Source: Corydoras sp. C115 (lineage: Eukaryota > Chordata > Actinopteri > Siluriformes > Callichthyidae). Taken from it: DNA of 64,000 nucleotides. The stretch lies in assembly GCA_019802505.1 (NCBI GenBank), contig JAFMOC010000090.1, positions 957,501 to 1,021,500 on the forward strand. The letters run 5' to 3'. How positions within the stretch are numbered: the first letter of the stretch is position 1; the number at the start of each line of letters is the position of its first letter. Made by a program: the position numbers and the translations under genes. Below are positions 49,730-57,200 of this stretch, piece after piece. A model generated the notes under the pieces. The model had not been told where the DNA came from. It did no database searches and worked only from the letters and a program-made list of their open reading frames with translations.

Positions 49730-49866
49730 GGTCTTCCAGTACAAAATATGCTCACATTGACATCGCTGCGACCGAGACAGCTCAGAGAGTGGGAGCTCAG
49801 CATGCACAGGGCCGTGAGGATGGGCTGCACCAGCTGGAGCAAAAACGCAGAGGAACACTGAACTGA
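25713..49866 (+). CDS. dok7: dok7 (downstream of tyrosine kinase 7), complete 13-exon model, 724 aa
   Basis: DOK7 is the cytoplasmic activator of the muscle receptor kinase MuSK and is needed for acetylcholine-receptor clustering at neuromuscular synapses. Thirteen exons join in frame: 25713-25766, 25882-25927, 28295-28525, 28899-29099, 36551-36670, 39337-39447, 40615-41417, 44181-44262, 44811-44887, 46052-46121, 46202-46282, 47948-48109 and 49730-49866. The PH domain is about residues 4-110 (MTDTVVVEGQVRLREGKK, WKNRWVVLRKPSPVA). The IRS-type PTB domain is about 110-215 (ARDLPPAV, LRRYGAVPHGFIFEGGTRCG). YQVP (Tyr about 447) and YDFP (about 457) match the YxxP sites that recruit Crk/Crk-L in mammals. 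Exons 8-13 extend the protein about 200 residues beyond CPVCGG, near which the 504-aa human form ends. They add SNYVNIPIS, LNYMELDL and KYAHIDIAATETA. The start ATG matches the human N-terminus. Confidence 0.95.
25882..25927 (+). CDS. dok7: dok7 exon 2 (PH domain)
   Basis: Encodes WKNRWVVLRKPSPVA, the second strand region of the PH domain, ending in phase 1. Confidence 0.95.
26280..27210. repeat. Pyrimidine-rich and (AT)n low-complexity block
   Basis: CT-rich tracts at 26290-26470 and 26990-27200 flank an (AT)n run at about 26531-26597 and AT-rich DNA, all in dok7 intron 2. Confidence 0.9.
27783..28262. mobile_element. Tc1-like non-autonomous element (family M1)
   Basis: Starts ACCAGTCAAAAGTGTGGACA, the terminal type of fish Tc1-like elements, and contains internal inverted segments (GTAGTCCATCTGTG against GTAGTCCACATACAG). 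The right terminal repeat is not recognisable. No transposase. Confidence 0.65.
28295..28525 (+). CDS. dok7: dok7 exon 3 (PH domain)
   Basis: Encodes DCLCVLVYKERSERNKG, LTLGDICGLE and AWDTRIRYSLGE, the remainder of the PH domain. Phase 1 on both sides. Confidence 0.96.
28899..29099 (+). CDS. dok7: dok7 exon 4 (PTB domain)
   Basis: Encodes VHRFNVSVQPGTVLESGPAS, LHLCNNMLALARDLPPAV and YGAVPHGFIFEGGTRCGY. The acceptor is TTGTTCAG|TC rather than the later CCACAG, because only it restores VHRF and the phase. Confidence 0.95.
29274..29594 (+). mobile_element. S1 SINE, 3' part shortened
   Basis: Head and middle intact; ends GGGGAACCCAATGGATGG, missing the CGCGACCCTAAT segment. Confidence 0.9.
29880..30130 (-). 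mobile_element. Old diverged S1-like copy
   Basis: Recognisable only by GGACACGGGGAGAACATGAG, CTCCACCCAGATCGGGATTC and neighbouring words. Confidence 0.6.
32275..32480 (-). mobile_element. Diverged S1 copy
   Basis: Contains CCAGGGGAGAACGTTTCGGG and CCCAGGACAGGGCGCCAAT, then degrades. Confidence 0.75.
32565..32692 (+). mobile_element. S1 SINE, 5'-truncated
   Basis: Target-site duplication TGACCTCAGAGT at 32553-32564 and 32693-32704. Confidence 0.92.
34190..34445. repeat. CT-rich tract
   Basis: Polypyrimidine low-complexity DNA in dok7 intron 4. ORFs on both strands here are compositional artefacts. Confidence 0.85.
34855..35100. mobile_element. M1 element fragment
   Basis: Shares GGACTTTGTAGTTCTACAAA, CCCAGCAGTG and ACTGCAGAACTGACAATAAA with the M1 copies; termini missing. 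Confidence 0.6.
36370..36465 (+). mobile_element. LINE-like 3' tail
   Basis: CCCCATTGTGGGACAAATAA followed by AGG and (TTATC)n repeats, a tail type I associate with fish non-LTR retrotransposons. No upstream reading frame recognised. Confidence 0.45.
36551..36670 (+). CDS. dok7: dok7 exon 5 (end of PTB domain)
   Basis: Encodes WTGVFFLVCAEGDQISFLFD and IARGISPNRTVFGLRPSLP. Donor CCAG|GTGGGA. Confidence 0.96.
37115..37140. repeat. Poly(A) run
   Basis: About 23 A in dok7 intron 5. Confidence 0.9.
37946..38283 (+). mobile_element. S1 SINE with head deletion
   Basis: GGCAGCACGGTTAGCACG lacks the GGCTTAGTGG part. (GGAT)n tail. Confidence 0.88.
39062..39290 (-). mobile_element. Diverged S1-like copy
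   Basis: Degraded minus copy just upstream of dok7 exon 6, with CCATGGGAGAATGTCTGGAT and TTTATAGGGGCAATTTGATG. Confidence 0.6.
39337..39447 (+). CDS. dok7: dok7 exon 6
   Basis: Encodes SSSMEERITQEASELEKRLS and MLSVCSQQSST, matching the helical EERVAQEALETLQLEKRLS segment of the human protein. Confidence 0.93.
40615..41417 (+). CDS. dok7: dok7 exon 7 (large, Ser-rich, Crk-site exon)
   Basis: 803 bases encoding the Ser-rich region (SISSSSSDTSHSDVSLSSRL), the conserved SDSGIATGSHSSYS block, LEYQVPAHLLQHYDFP with two YxxP tyrosines, and CPVCGGMR at the end. Donor AGG|GTAAGG. Reading past this donor gives a short alternative end of about 27 residues before a stop at 41498. Confidence 0.95.
41548..41900 (+). 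mobile_element. S1 SINE
   Basis: Full-length with scattered differences, in dok7 intron 7. Confidence 0.9.
42222..42378 (+). mobile_element. Short diverged S1-like copy
   Basis: Head (GTGGTTAGCATGTTCGTCTC) joined to a shortened middle and GATGGATGG tail; about half normal length. Confidence 0.65.
42379..44180. other. dok7 intron 7, 3' part
   Basis: Contains M1 at 43186; otherwise no feature recognised. Confidence 0.65.
43186..43606. mobile_element. M1 element with both termini
   Basis: Left end CATCAAACATTTGGACACGC and right end GGTGTGTCCAAACATTTGAC are inverted complements, as expected of a Tc1-type terminal repeat. Internal inverted arms; no transposase. Confidence 0.7.
44181..44262 (+). 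CDS. dok7: dok7 exon 8 (extended tail)
   Basis: Encodes VTPSTPTRPPQVPVGLGMDL and FSASVHR after TTTTCAG. No equivalent in the 504-aa human form. Supported by splice sites and phase closure through six exons. Confidence 0.85.
44491..44548. repeat. (AT)n microsatellite
   Basis: Nearly pure AT dinucleotides in dok7 intron 8. Confidence 0.95.
44811..44887 (+). CDS. dok7: dok7 exon 9 (extended tail)
   Basis: Acceptor ATGTTTGCAG after a T26 run. Encodes NTTGPPSVETINLGVNTE; donor GAG|GTATTT. Confidence 0.8.
45496..45524. repeat. (AAT)n microsatellite
   Basis: Ten AAT/TAA triplets in dok7 intron 9. Confidence 0.9.
46052..46121 (+). CDS. dok7: dok7 exon 10 (extended tail)
   Basis: Encodes TELMSRYELMSRHSQQRGFW and ETE, ending in phase 1. 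Followed by an intron of only 80 bp. Confidence 0.83.
46202..46282 (+). CDS. dok7: dok7 exon 11 (extended tail)
   Basis: Encodes GCSLQTPTSPRCSLRLFRHS and SSSPSSS, a Ser/Arg-rich stretch with possible 14-3-3 or kinase sites (inference). Confidence 0.83.
46741..47085 (-). mobile_element. S1 SINE (dok7 intron 11, first)
   Basis: Flanked by CAAATAATTATA on both sides, so an authentic insertion. Confidence 0.92.
47537..47882 (-). mobile_element. S1 SINE (dok7 intron 11, second)
   Basis: Left flank copies that of the first SINE; right flank is unrelated, so no target-site duplication. Confidence 0.9.
47948..48109 (+). CDS. dok7: dok7 exon 12 (IRS-like tyrosine motifs)
   Basis: Encodes GRLLALGDSVGTLGGDRVQL, then DSNYVNIPISPVS (Tyr about 649, YVNI is a Grb2-type pYxN motif) and HLNYMELDLQDV (Tyr about 664). 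Phase 1 on both sides. Confidence 0.88.
48296..48338. repeat. (TG)n microsatellite
   Basis: Interrupted GT repeat in dok7 intron 12. Confidence 0.9.
48431..49555 (-). repeat. Three tandem S1 SINEs, 372-bp period
   Basis: AATGTAAC recurs at 48431, 48803, 49175 and 49548, with one minus-strand S1 in each interval. Units 2 and 3 share private changes (a T-run in CAATTTTTTTTTAGAG, and TATCACCCGCTTTTCC), so one arose from the other recently. Confidence 0.93.
49693..49726 (+). repeat. (TG)17 repeat forming the exon 13 acceptor
   Basis: Seventeen TG units immediately followed by TAG and dok7 exon 13. It occupies the position of the usual polypyrimidine tract. Confidence 0.95.
49730..49866 (+). CDS. 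dok7: dok7 exon 13 (terminal)
   Basis: Encodes STKYAHIDIAATETAQRVGA and QLEQKRRGTLN before TGA. The acceptor is formed by a (TG)17 repeat directly followed by TAG. Confidence 0.88.
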
Positions 49867-50775
49867 TCCCACACACACTTCAAACAGCATTTTTCACATT
49901 CACATTTGTACATTGCATATTCTGTTTTCCCCGCGAGTCAACCCCGCAATTACTTTGAGAAAATCTGATGTATTCTCCATTAGAAAAGAAGTCAAGGTTA
50001 TAATAGCAAAACAAAGCTTTTACAAAGGCGGTAAATTAGCAGGAATGTAGCTAATGCATTTCTAAAAGCGTCTGTGTCACTATTCGCTAATTACCTTTTA
50101 CGACGCTGAATTATTTGGGAAGAAGGCACAGAATTTTAATATGTGGATGCCCCTGAATGAATAGATGCTTTTGTTATATCAAACAAATACATATTACATG
50201 GCAGTTTTTATGCTTTAAATGTCTGGTTTTCAGAGGTCAAAGCTTATGATGTCATTTTCTGTATTTCTGTATTTGTATCACCTCAGTGGAGGTGCTGAGT
50301 GTATATGTAACACATTGATGATCCTCTCTTTTTAAATTCCGTTCTCTGTATCACCTTCTGCACATATTTAAAGATATTCATACGAAAAAGGCTTTCTCGT
50401 CTGCCTAAGTATTTATTCTTATTTTTTTTTAATCCCGATTATTTAATGGGAGTGTTCTAGCTGGATTTAAATCCACAAAGTTCTAACATTTATTTAAATC
50501 AAAGAAACTGCATAACATTTTTAAGACCAATAGAACATCTGTTAGCAAAGTTCATCTCATAAATATAATCCATATCATCACAGCATTTCTGTTGTATTGG
50601 CATGTTAGTGCTTTTAATATTATTAAAACTGTAAATAATTTCCTTCAGGTGACCAACGCTGTACATTTACAACTTAGAATGTACATCTTCTAAAAGGCAG
50701 TATTTTTTATATGTTTTCATTTCCCAGGTTTTTTTTTTTTTAGCTTCTAGTACAATAAACAGATCAAACTAACTG
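49867..50775 (+). other. Putative dok7 3' UTR
   Basis: AT-rich, repeat-free sequence between the stop codon and the AATAAA at 50754. No ORF or SINE is seen in it. Confidence 0.55.
50754..50759 (+). terminator. Probable dok7 polyadenylation signal
   Basis: AATAAA in ACAATAAACAG, about 890 bases after the dok7 stop and before the promoter of the next gene. First canonical hexamer seen downstream of the stop. Confidence 0.6.
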
Positions 50776-50951
50776 TGGTTTTTTATTATTATTTCATTAT
50801 TCTGATTTTTGGGTCAGACGTCGGTGCTCGTTTCATGGGAAATAACACAAATACAAAAATTAAAACATTAAAGCTGCATGATTTAGGATTTTTAACATTC
50901 TATACAGTATAGTGGAACTTTCGCAACGACTATGGAACATTGCTAGTGGTG

Positions 50952-50995
50952 GTTTCCATAGCAACAAAAAGACGCGTTCTTTGACGTCTACGTCA
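50952..50995 (+). promoter_or_regulatory. X-box and CRE-like palindrome upstream of coiled-coil gene
   Basis: GTTTCCATAGCAAC at 50952-50965 fits the RFX X-box, two half-sites (GTTTCC, AGCAAC) separated by AT. TGACGTCTACGTCA at 50982-50995 has two inverted CRE half-sites (TGACGT, ACGTCA). Both lie just upstream of the putative first exon. Confidence 0.55.
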
Positions 50996-51009
50996 TATCA
51001 GCTGTGTTT

Positions 51010-51112
51010 GGACTAAGTGTCGGTTTTAGTTACAGAGTTTAGTTACAGAACTGCTGCAAATTATCTTCATTAACACGAGCAAGATCGTTTAAGAGTCCAC
51101 AAATAAGTTCAG
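51010..51112 (+). other. Putative non-coding exon 1 of coiled-coil gene
   Basis: The 3' boundary is a good donor, TTCAG|GTAAGA at 51113. The 5' boundary is a guess from the position of the X-box/CRE sites. No ATG-initiated frame leads into the next exon. Confidence 0.4.
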
Positions 51113-51235
51113 GTAAGAGAACAGAGTCTTAACACTGAAATATCAGACTTTTTACTGAGAGATAATGTTCATTTAAATATGAAGATGTTAATTATTTTAT
51201 TTGAGTTAAATACACACACAATGAATTCTGTAATT

Positions 51236-51565
51236 GATTCATTATCTTCTGCTTTATCCTATATTAGGGTCGTGGGGGGTCCTCATCCAAGGGAGAACGT
51301 TTCGGGCGCTGGGCAGATAGACCCAGGACAGGGCGCCAATCCATCGCTGGGCACACACTCACTCACACACACTCTATATGGGGCAATTTGGAGAGCTCAG
51401 TTGACTTGATCCATGTTTTTGGACTGTGGGAGGAAACCGGAGAACCCGGAGGAAACCCACGGGGACACGGGGAGAACATGGAAACTCCACCCAGATGGGG
51501 ATTCGAACCGGGAATCCCTAACGCTGAGAGGAGAACGTGCTAAACCACTAAGCCACCGTGCCGCA
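51236..51565 (-). mobile_element. S1 SINE
   Basis: Minus copy in intron 1 of the coiled-coil gene, inverted relative to the next copy 72 bases away. Confidence 0.9.
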
Positions 51566-51636
51566 ACCTAAAAACATGTCAGTTTAAATGTTTCAATGGT
51601 CAGTGTTTCAGAAATGATGTAGATTATTATATTTAC

Positions 51637-51981
51637 AGGTGGCTTAGTGGTTTAGCATGTTCTCCTCTCAGCGCTAGGGATTCCCGGTTCGAATCCCCAT
51701 CTGGGTGGAGTTTCCATGTTCTCCCCGTGTCTGCGTGGGTTTCCTCCGGGTTCTCCGGTTTCCTCCCACAGTCCAAAAACATGGATCAAGTCAATTGAAT
51801 TCTCAAAATTGCCCCATATAGAGTGTGTCTGTGTGAGTAAGTGTGCCCAGCGATGGATTGGCGCCCTGTCCTGGGTGTATCTGCCCAGCGCCCGAGACGT
51901 TCTCCCCTGGATGGGCATGGGGAACCCCACCGCGACCCTAATAGAGGATAAAGCGGGAGATAATGAATGAATGAATGAATG
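51637..51981 (+). mobile_element. S1 SINE
   Basis: Plus copy with (GAAT)4 tail. With the preceding copy it makes an inverted repeat of about 330-base arms. Confidence 0.9.
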
Positions 51982-52055
51982 TTTTTAGGTTTTATAAGTA
52001 AAATTATTTCTGTGGATAAACTGTGTTTCTCACTGTGTATAAAGGCTTGCTTTAG

Positions 52056-52141
52056 ACAGAGGAACCATGGCTTCATCAAATAATAGACGTGGTCTGAAGT
52101 CCAGACTGAGGGCCTTTTTTCGCAGAATGACCCACCCTTCG
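52056..52141 (+). CDS. Coiled-coil gene, first coding exon (ATG at 52067)
   Basis: Acceptor TTGCTTTAG at 52055. The start GAACCATGG is a good Kozak context. Encodes 25 residues, MASSNNRRGLKSRLRAFFRR and MTHPS, strongly basic and potentially amphipathic. Donor TCG|GTAAGT is near consensus. Confidence 0.6.
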
Positions 52142-53165
52142 GTAAGTGATGACTCCATGATTAAAAAATAAGCCTTCAATTTGTAGCTGGGTGTCCATTT
52201 AATGTCCTGAATGAGGGTGTGACTACAATATTCCCACTGACAGCGATATTATGACATAGATTCATCACTGGGGGGCGTTACACAGTTTACACAGACCATC
52301 TCATCTCATTATCTTCTGCTTAATCCTATATCCCACACCAGTGTCGAGGTGGGGATCCCCATGCCGATCCACAGGAGAAAGTTCCACATGCAGGGGAGAT
52401 AGACCAAGGACAAAGTGGCAATCCATCGCTGGACAAACACTTACAAAGACACACCCCTGGCTTGGAACTGAAGGAGAAGAAAACAGAAACTGACCCATCC
52501 ACAATGATGACAAGCGGTGGTGAGACCTACCACGCCACAGTGCCGCCCCATGTAAGTAATATATCCAAAAGAATTGAGATTATAATACGTCCCGTCTCAC
52601 TATCATAATAACTATTAAACATGATGTTATATCTGATGGGTTTACAGTTCTCTAGTTAACCTACATACATGAAGCCAAATTTACACCCAGAACTGTTTTC
52701 TAAACAGAGAATGAAAGTCTGTTCATGTTTCTGCTTATCCTGCAGAATCCAGAACCAGGGGAAATATCCATACAGCAGATTCTCAAGGAGATTGAGAAAA
52801 TGGAGCAGGAACTGAAGGAAGAGAAGGAAAATAATGAGAATCTGGAGGAGGAAATGAAAGACTACATGACTGATTGGTCTTCGGAGAGGGAACACTTGTG
52901 CACGGAGATCGCACGTCTGGAGCAGATCAGAAGGGCAGGGTTCGCGGAGTTCGTGGAACAAGCCAATAAGATACACCAAGAAAAGGAGAGAGCCAAAGTA
53001 AGCGTGACGACGAAAATGGACCAAAACAACGAGCAGTTGAAAGAATGGATTAAAAAAAGAAAAAGAATGAATCAGGAGTTTGAGATGGAGAGAGATCGGC
53101 TGCGGATGGATTTTGAAAAACAGTTGGAGGACATGGAAATTGTATATAAGCTCATATACGATTGA
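52067..53165 (+). CDS. Unrecognised coiled-coil protein, about 164 aa
   Basis: I do not recognise this protein. Exons 52067-52141 and 52746-53165 join in phase 0. After the basic N-terminus the protein is almost entirely charged helix (ISIQQILKEIEKMEQELKEE, EREHLCTEIARLEQIRRAG, FEMERDRLRMDFEKQLEDME) with heptad-like Leu/Ile/Met spacing, so a coiled coil is expected. It has no signal peptide or membrane segment. It lies between dok7 and lrpap1, where human has no gene that I know of. Promoter sites of RFX and CRE type hint at ciliated-cell or testis expression (inference). The sequence after the stop also looks like decayed coiled-coil coding DNA, so the gene may be shortened. Confidence 0.6.
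52310..52550 (-). mobile_element. Old S1-like copy
   Basis: Very diverged, recognisable by CATTATCTTCTGCTTAATCC and CAATCCATCGCTGGACA. Confidence 0.55.
52746..53165 (+). CDS. Coiled-coil gene, second coding exon
   Basis: Acceptor TATCCTGCAG at 52745, 139 codons then TGA. Lys/Glu-rich throughout; codon composition and length without stop distinguish it from the surrounding intronic DNA. Confidence 0.68.
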   Translation, partial: NPEPGEISIQQILKEIEKMEQELKEEKENNENLEEEMKDYMTDWSSEREHLCTEIARLEQIRRAGFAEFVEQANKIHQEKERAKVSVTTKMDQNNEQLKEWIKKRKRMNQEFEMERDRLRMDFEKQLEDMEIVYKLIYD

Positions 53166-53500
53166 AAGTTTGAGGAAGGAAGAAGAAGAAGAATAGAGAA
53201 GTGTGAGACCCTTAAAGCCTTGGTGATGCAGACGGACTGTTGTCTGAATAAGCTACTCAACTGAAAACTCTGAAAAAGGAGAGGAAGATGTGGACGTGAA
53301 TGTGAAGAAGCTCAAAACGTGTGAGAAAGTGGCAGAAATCGGCCTCTGAAAAAAGAAAAAAACAAAAAAAACAAAGATGAGCGACAAGTCTTCAAGTCTA
53401 CAAGATGCTGAAAAGCAGAAAAGTGTGGAGAATGTGATGAAGCAGATCCACGCTGTACAGCAGCTCGAGATCCACACTGCAAAAAAAAAAAATCTTTGAA
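53166..53500 (+). pseudogene. Coding-like sequence after the coiled-coil stop
   Basis: In frame after the TGA, another 32 sense codons follow (KFEEGRRRRIEKCETLKALV and more) before TGA at 53262. In shifted frames come NSEKGEEDVDVNVKKLKTCE and SSLQDAEKQKSVENVMKQIH. All have the composition of the upstream coiled coil. This reads as a degraded C-terminus now in the 3' UTR. Confidence 0.45.
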
Positions 53501-53713
53501 ATGTGTAACGAACCTTGTAAGATAACGAACCTTTCTCATTTTAAGAAACAAGACAAATGTACTTACTATATTGGCAATTTTTCATGTATGTTTTTTTGAT
53601 TTTTGTTTATTTTTCTTATCTTTTGACATCAATTTTTTGCAGTGCTGCGGTGTGGTCACTATTTACTGAATGGTTCTGTTCAGCCCTACATAATGTCCCC
53701 TAAGAATTGATGA

Positions 53714-53719
53714 AATAAA
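53714..53719 (+). terminator. Polyadenylation signal of coiled-coil gene
   Basis: AATAAA in GATGAAATAAAATAAAAAG, about 550 bases after the stop. Confidence 0.6.
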
Positions 53720-53750
53720 ATAAAAAGAGTGTCATTTGTAATCATGATCT

Positions 53751-53756
53751 TTTATT
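53751..53756 (-). terminator. Polyadenylation signal of lrpap1
   Basis: TTTATT on the plus strand is AATAAA on the minus strand, about 450 bases beyond the lrpap1 stop. It lies only about 32 bases from the convergent signal of the neighbouring gene. Confidence 0.55.
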
Positions 53757-53789
53757 GTTAAAACAACTATTTATTTACATTTTATGGAA

Positions 53790-53932
53790 TAAAAAAAAAA
53801 AAAAAAAAAAACACAATGTATAAAGTTACTCCTCTAGAAAATACTACAGACATCACATCCAACCTGCACATTCCATTCAGAACACAAACATTATTCCAAT
53901 ATGTAAAAAATACAACATTGAGTCAGCTCCAG

Positions 53933-53961
<29 letters not shown>
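53790..53961. repeat. Two poly(A) runs
   Basis: A-runs near 53791-53810 and 53934-53960, poly(U) in the lrpap1 3' UTR. Confidence 0.9.
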
Positions 53962-53964
<3 letters not shown>

Positions 53965-54202
53965 ATTCCTGGAGCCGACTCTGTATTCGTACCAGAATCA
54001 GCCGTTCCTCACTGCCTTGGATCCGTCACGAAACATCCAATAATATTCTCATTATTCAGTGCTGTGAATTAGTAAACAATCTCAAAGGTGGAATCTAAAG
54101 TTGATTTATGCCACTGTGTAAAAAACGATGACCTCGTGGAAATATCAATGAGAACAGAGGGTTCTGCCGGTTGCCATGGAGAACAAGAAGAAAAGAAAGT
54201 TC

Positions 54203-54271
54203 TCATAGTTCATTATGCCGCAGCCCATTTTGCGAGATCTTGTTGGTTAGATCCTGCAAATGCTTCTTCAT
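54203..54271 (-). CDS. lrpap1: lrpap1 exon 8 (terminal, HNEL)
   Basis: Encodes MKKHLQDLTNKISQNGLRHN and EL before TGA. Too short to stand out as an ORF; identified by the conserved KKHLQDL and HNEL. Confidence 0.95.
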   Translation of the reverse strand: MKKHLQDLTNKISQNGLRHNEL

Positions 54272-57200
54272 CTACACACACACACAAACAAACAAAAACA
54301 AATACACACAAACACACACACACATTAAAAAGGATTTACTATCAGTAGTGGAAATAAGCTAAATCAGCTTAAAGTTGACGCATTAAGTTTTCAGCATTCT
54401 GGGAATAAACTCATCCAGTAAGTTGGGTTGTTTTATTTTTTGTTTATCATCATACCTCCATGTTTTCAGTATTTTGAGCCGAGTTCCATAACGTAAAATC
54501 ATTATTATATTCTATTATCTTAGCTTGGAATGCATTATGTACTTCTATCCGCTTGAACAATCTATTTTTTATTTCTTTATATGGTTTTATTAATTATTAT
54601 TATTTTTTAACTCATAGTATATATGTGTTATTACACTCACTCATTCAGTCCTAATTACCACTGACCTTGTAACCCATCTCGCGTGCTTTCTCAGCCAGAG
54701 TGTTGTATTTCTCTTTATGCCTCATGATGTGATCTTTATCCCCAATGGATTCGATGTGCTGCAGTTTTTGGTGCGAGTACTCCAGCTGCTCCTGGTAGTG
54801 CTGATGCTTCTCCACCTTCGTCTCGAAGTGCTTCAGCTCCTCCTGAAATCACAAAATCCATCACGTTCCTATAGGGGTGAGCTGCAATATTCGCTGATTC
54901 GACGATTCGATTCGGAGAACCGTAGTCGACTATGAACCTCATAGTCGAATGTACCATTTTGACCACATGGGGGCGCCCATGGCTGCTGCTAAGCATTAGT
55001 TTTTACATGAAATGTCTTTGTTTTCGTTTTATATATATATAGCCTTTTGTCAAATAAAATCATCCTAATTTCTAGAAAAAAAAAAGAAAAAACAAAAACA
55101 AAAAAAAAAGGTTTTATTTTGTTAGAAAAACAAGTAAAATATATATTAAAAAAAATTAAAAACCACGCTTATAGCGCCATCTTGTGGTGAAATTTTAACT
55201 GATTTGACTATCAGTCGACTATAGGGAAAATCTGACGAATCAGATTCGACTATGAGAATCTTTAGATGAATACAGCCCTACGTTCCTACTACACATCCTG
55301 CAGATGCACCATGCTGCCACCAGCCTGTTTGAAAACCCTTTTGAAAGGCATACATAAAGGGAACATTGATATATTTCTTACAATATCATACTATTTTAAT
55401 TATTATATAACAATAATAGCAATGAATCCGGATTCAGCAGGGTCAGTGAGGTGGAGAAATGAAATTGCAGCAGCACTGCTGCACTAAAACTGCAGAACTG
55501 ACAATAAACAATCCACCACCCAAATGATACCTGTCCTGACCAATAGAGAACAGAGAACCAACATGGGACCAACAAAAAAAAAAGAACACAGATGGACTAC
55601 AGTCTGGAATTGTAAAACTACAAAGTCCATTTATATGGTAAGTGAAGGAAGGGGGCGTGGCCAAACACACACTACTAATATTAAAAGTATAAAAATCAGG
55701 GCAGCACGGTGGCTTAGTGGTTTAGCACGTTCTCCTCTCAGCGCTAGGGATTCCCGGTTCGAATCCCCATCTGGGTGGAGTTTCCATGTTCTCCCCGTGT
55801 CTGCGTGGGTTTCCTCCGGGTTCTCCGGTTTCCTCCCACAGTCCAAAAACATGGATCCAGTCAATTGAATTCTCCAAATTGCCCCATATAGAGTGTGTCT
55901 GTGTGAGTGAGTGTGTGCCCAGCGATGGATTGGCGCCCTGTCCTGGGTGTATCTGCCCAGCGCCCGAGGCGTTCTCCCCTGGATGGACATGGGGAACCCC
56001 ACCGCGACCCTAATAGAGGATAAAGCGGGAGATAATGAATGAATGAATAAAAATCAGTGTATACAGTTTTTGAAGATCTCTGTGGTGCTGTGTATCGGTG
56101 ATGCATGTTTATAAATGTGAGTGCTGAGGAACGTACTTTTAGAGATTCGAGCTCATCCTCAGTGAGGTTTGATCTTCTGGCCATCTCCCACAGGTCGATC
56201 ACTCTGGGCTCCTTAAAGTCTAAACCGAACCGAGAGAAAGACATACATAGAACATCAGAATACCTAACAAAGCCTCGGAATCATTTAAAACTGAATCATG
56301 ATTCATCGAGTGTGAACCGAGAAAGTCAATGGGGTGTTACAGCTTTATGTTAGTAATCAATTCTAATAAAGTAGTTCAGTTACTTCAAAACCTCAGCGTT
56401 CCAAGTGGAAATTATTCACTTCTATGTAAAAGTTTGAGCACATGTGACAGAATAATACAAAATGTACACCACACTGCGTTTGCATCAGCGCCGTGATACA
56501 AATTCCACACCACCTTAATAATCTTTGCTCTGCGGCGGTACTGTGATCATTACAGAAAGGAATAAAGAGAAGAAAATGATGTCAGCAGCAGAAAATAAAG
56601 CACCGTTGTCATTGCTGAAGCCTTCGTGAGTGATTCTGCGCAGACGCTCGAAGCCCTGGTTCAGGTTCCTCATGCGCTGCTTTAGATCGGCATGTTTTTC
56701 ATGCAGGACGTGCTGTTTGTCCTCGCCCTCCAATGGAGAGATGACATTCTTATGGATTTCTGGAAGAGGGATAAAAGATTAGACATGAAACTTTATCGCG
56801 ATCTTTTTATCCACGTTATTTTTAAGCAATTGCAAAACCAGGGAATTCAAGAGAATAAACTAGAGGTCTTATTAAATAAAGTAAATGTCTTATTAAATAA
56901 AGTAGATGTCTTATTATTATTGTCTTATAACATTTTATTAAATAACTGATTGTATTTAGATAATCATTTTTCCAAAGTCGGCGGCACGGTGGCTTAGTGG
57001 TTAGTACGTTCGCCTCTCAGCACTAGGGATTCCCGGTTCGAATCCCCATCTGGGTGGAGTTTCCATGTTCTCCCCGTGTCTGCGTGGGTTTCCTCCGGGT
57101 TCTCCGGTTTCCTCCCACAGTCCAAAAACATGGATCAAGTCAATTGAGTTCTCCAAATTGCCCCATATAGAGTGTGTTTGTGTGAGTGAGTGTGTGCCCA

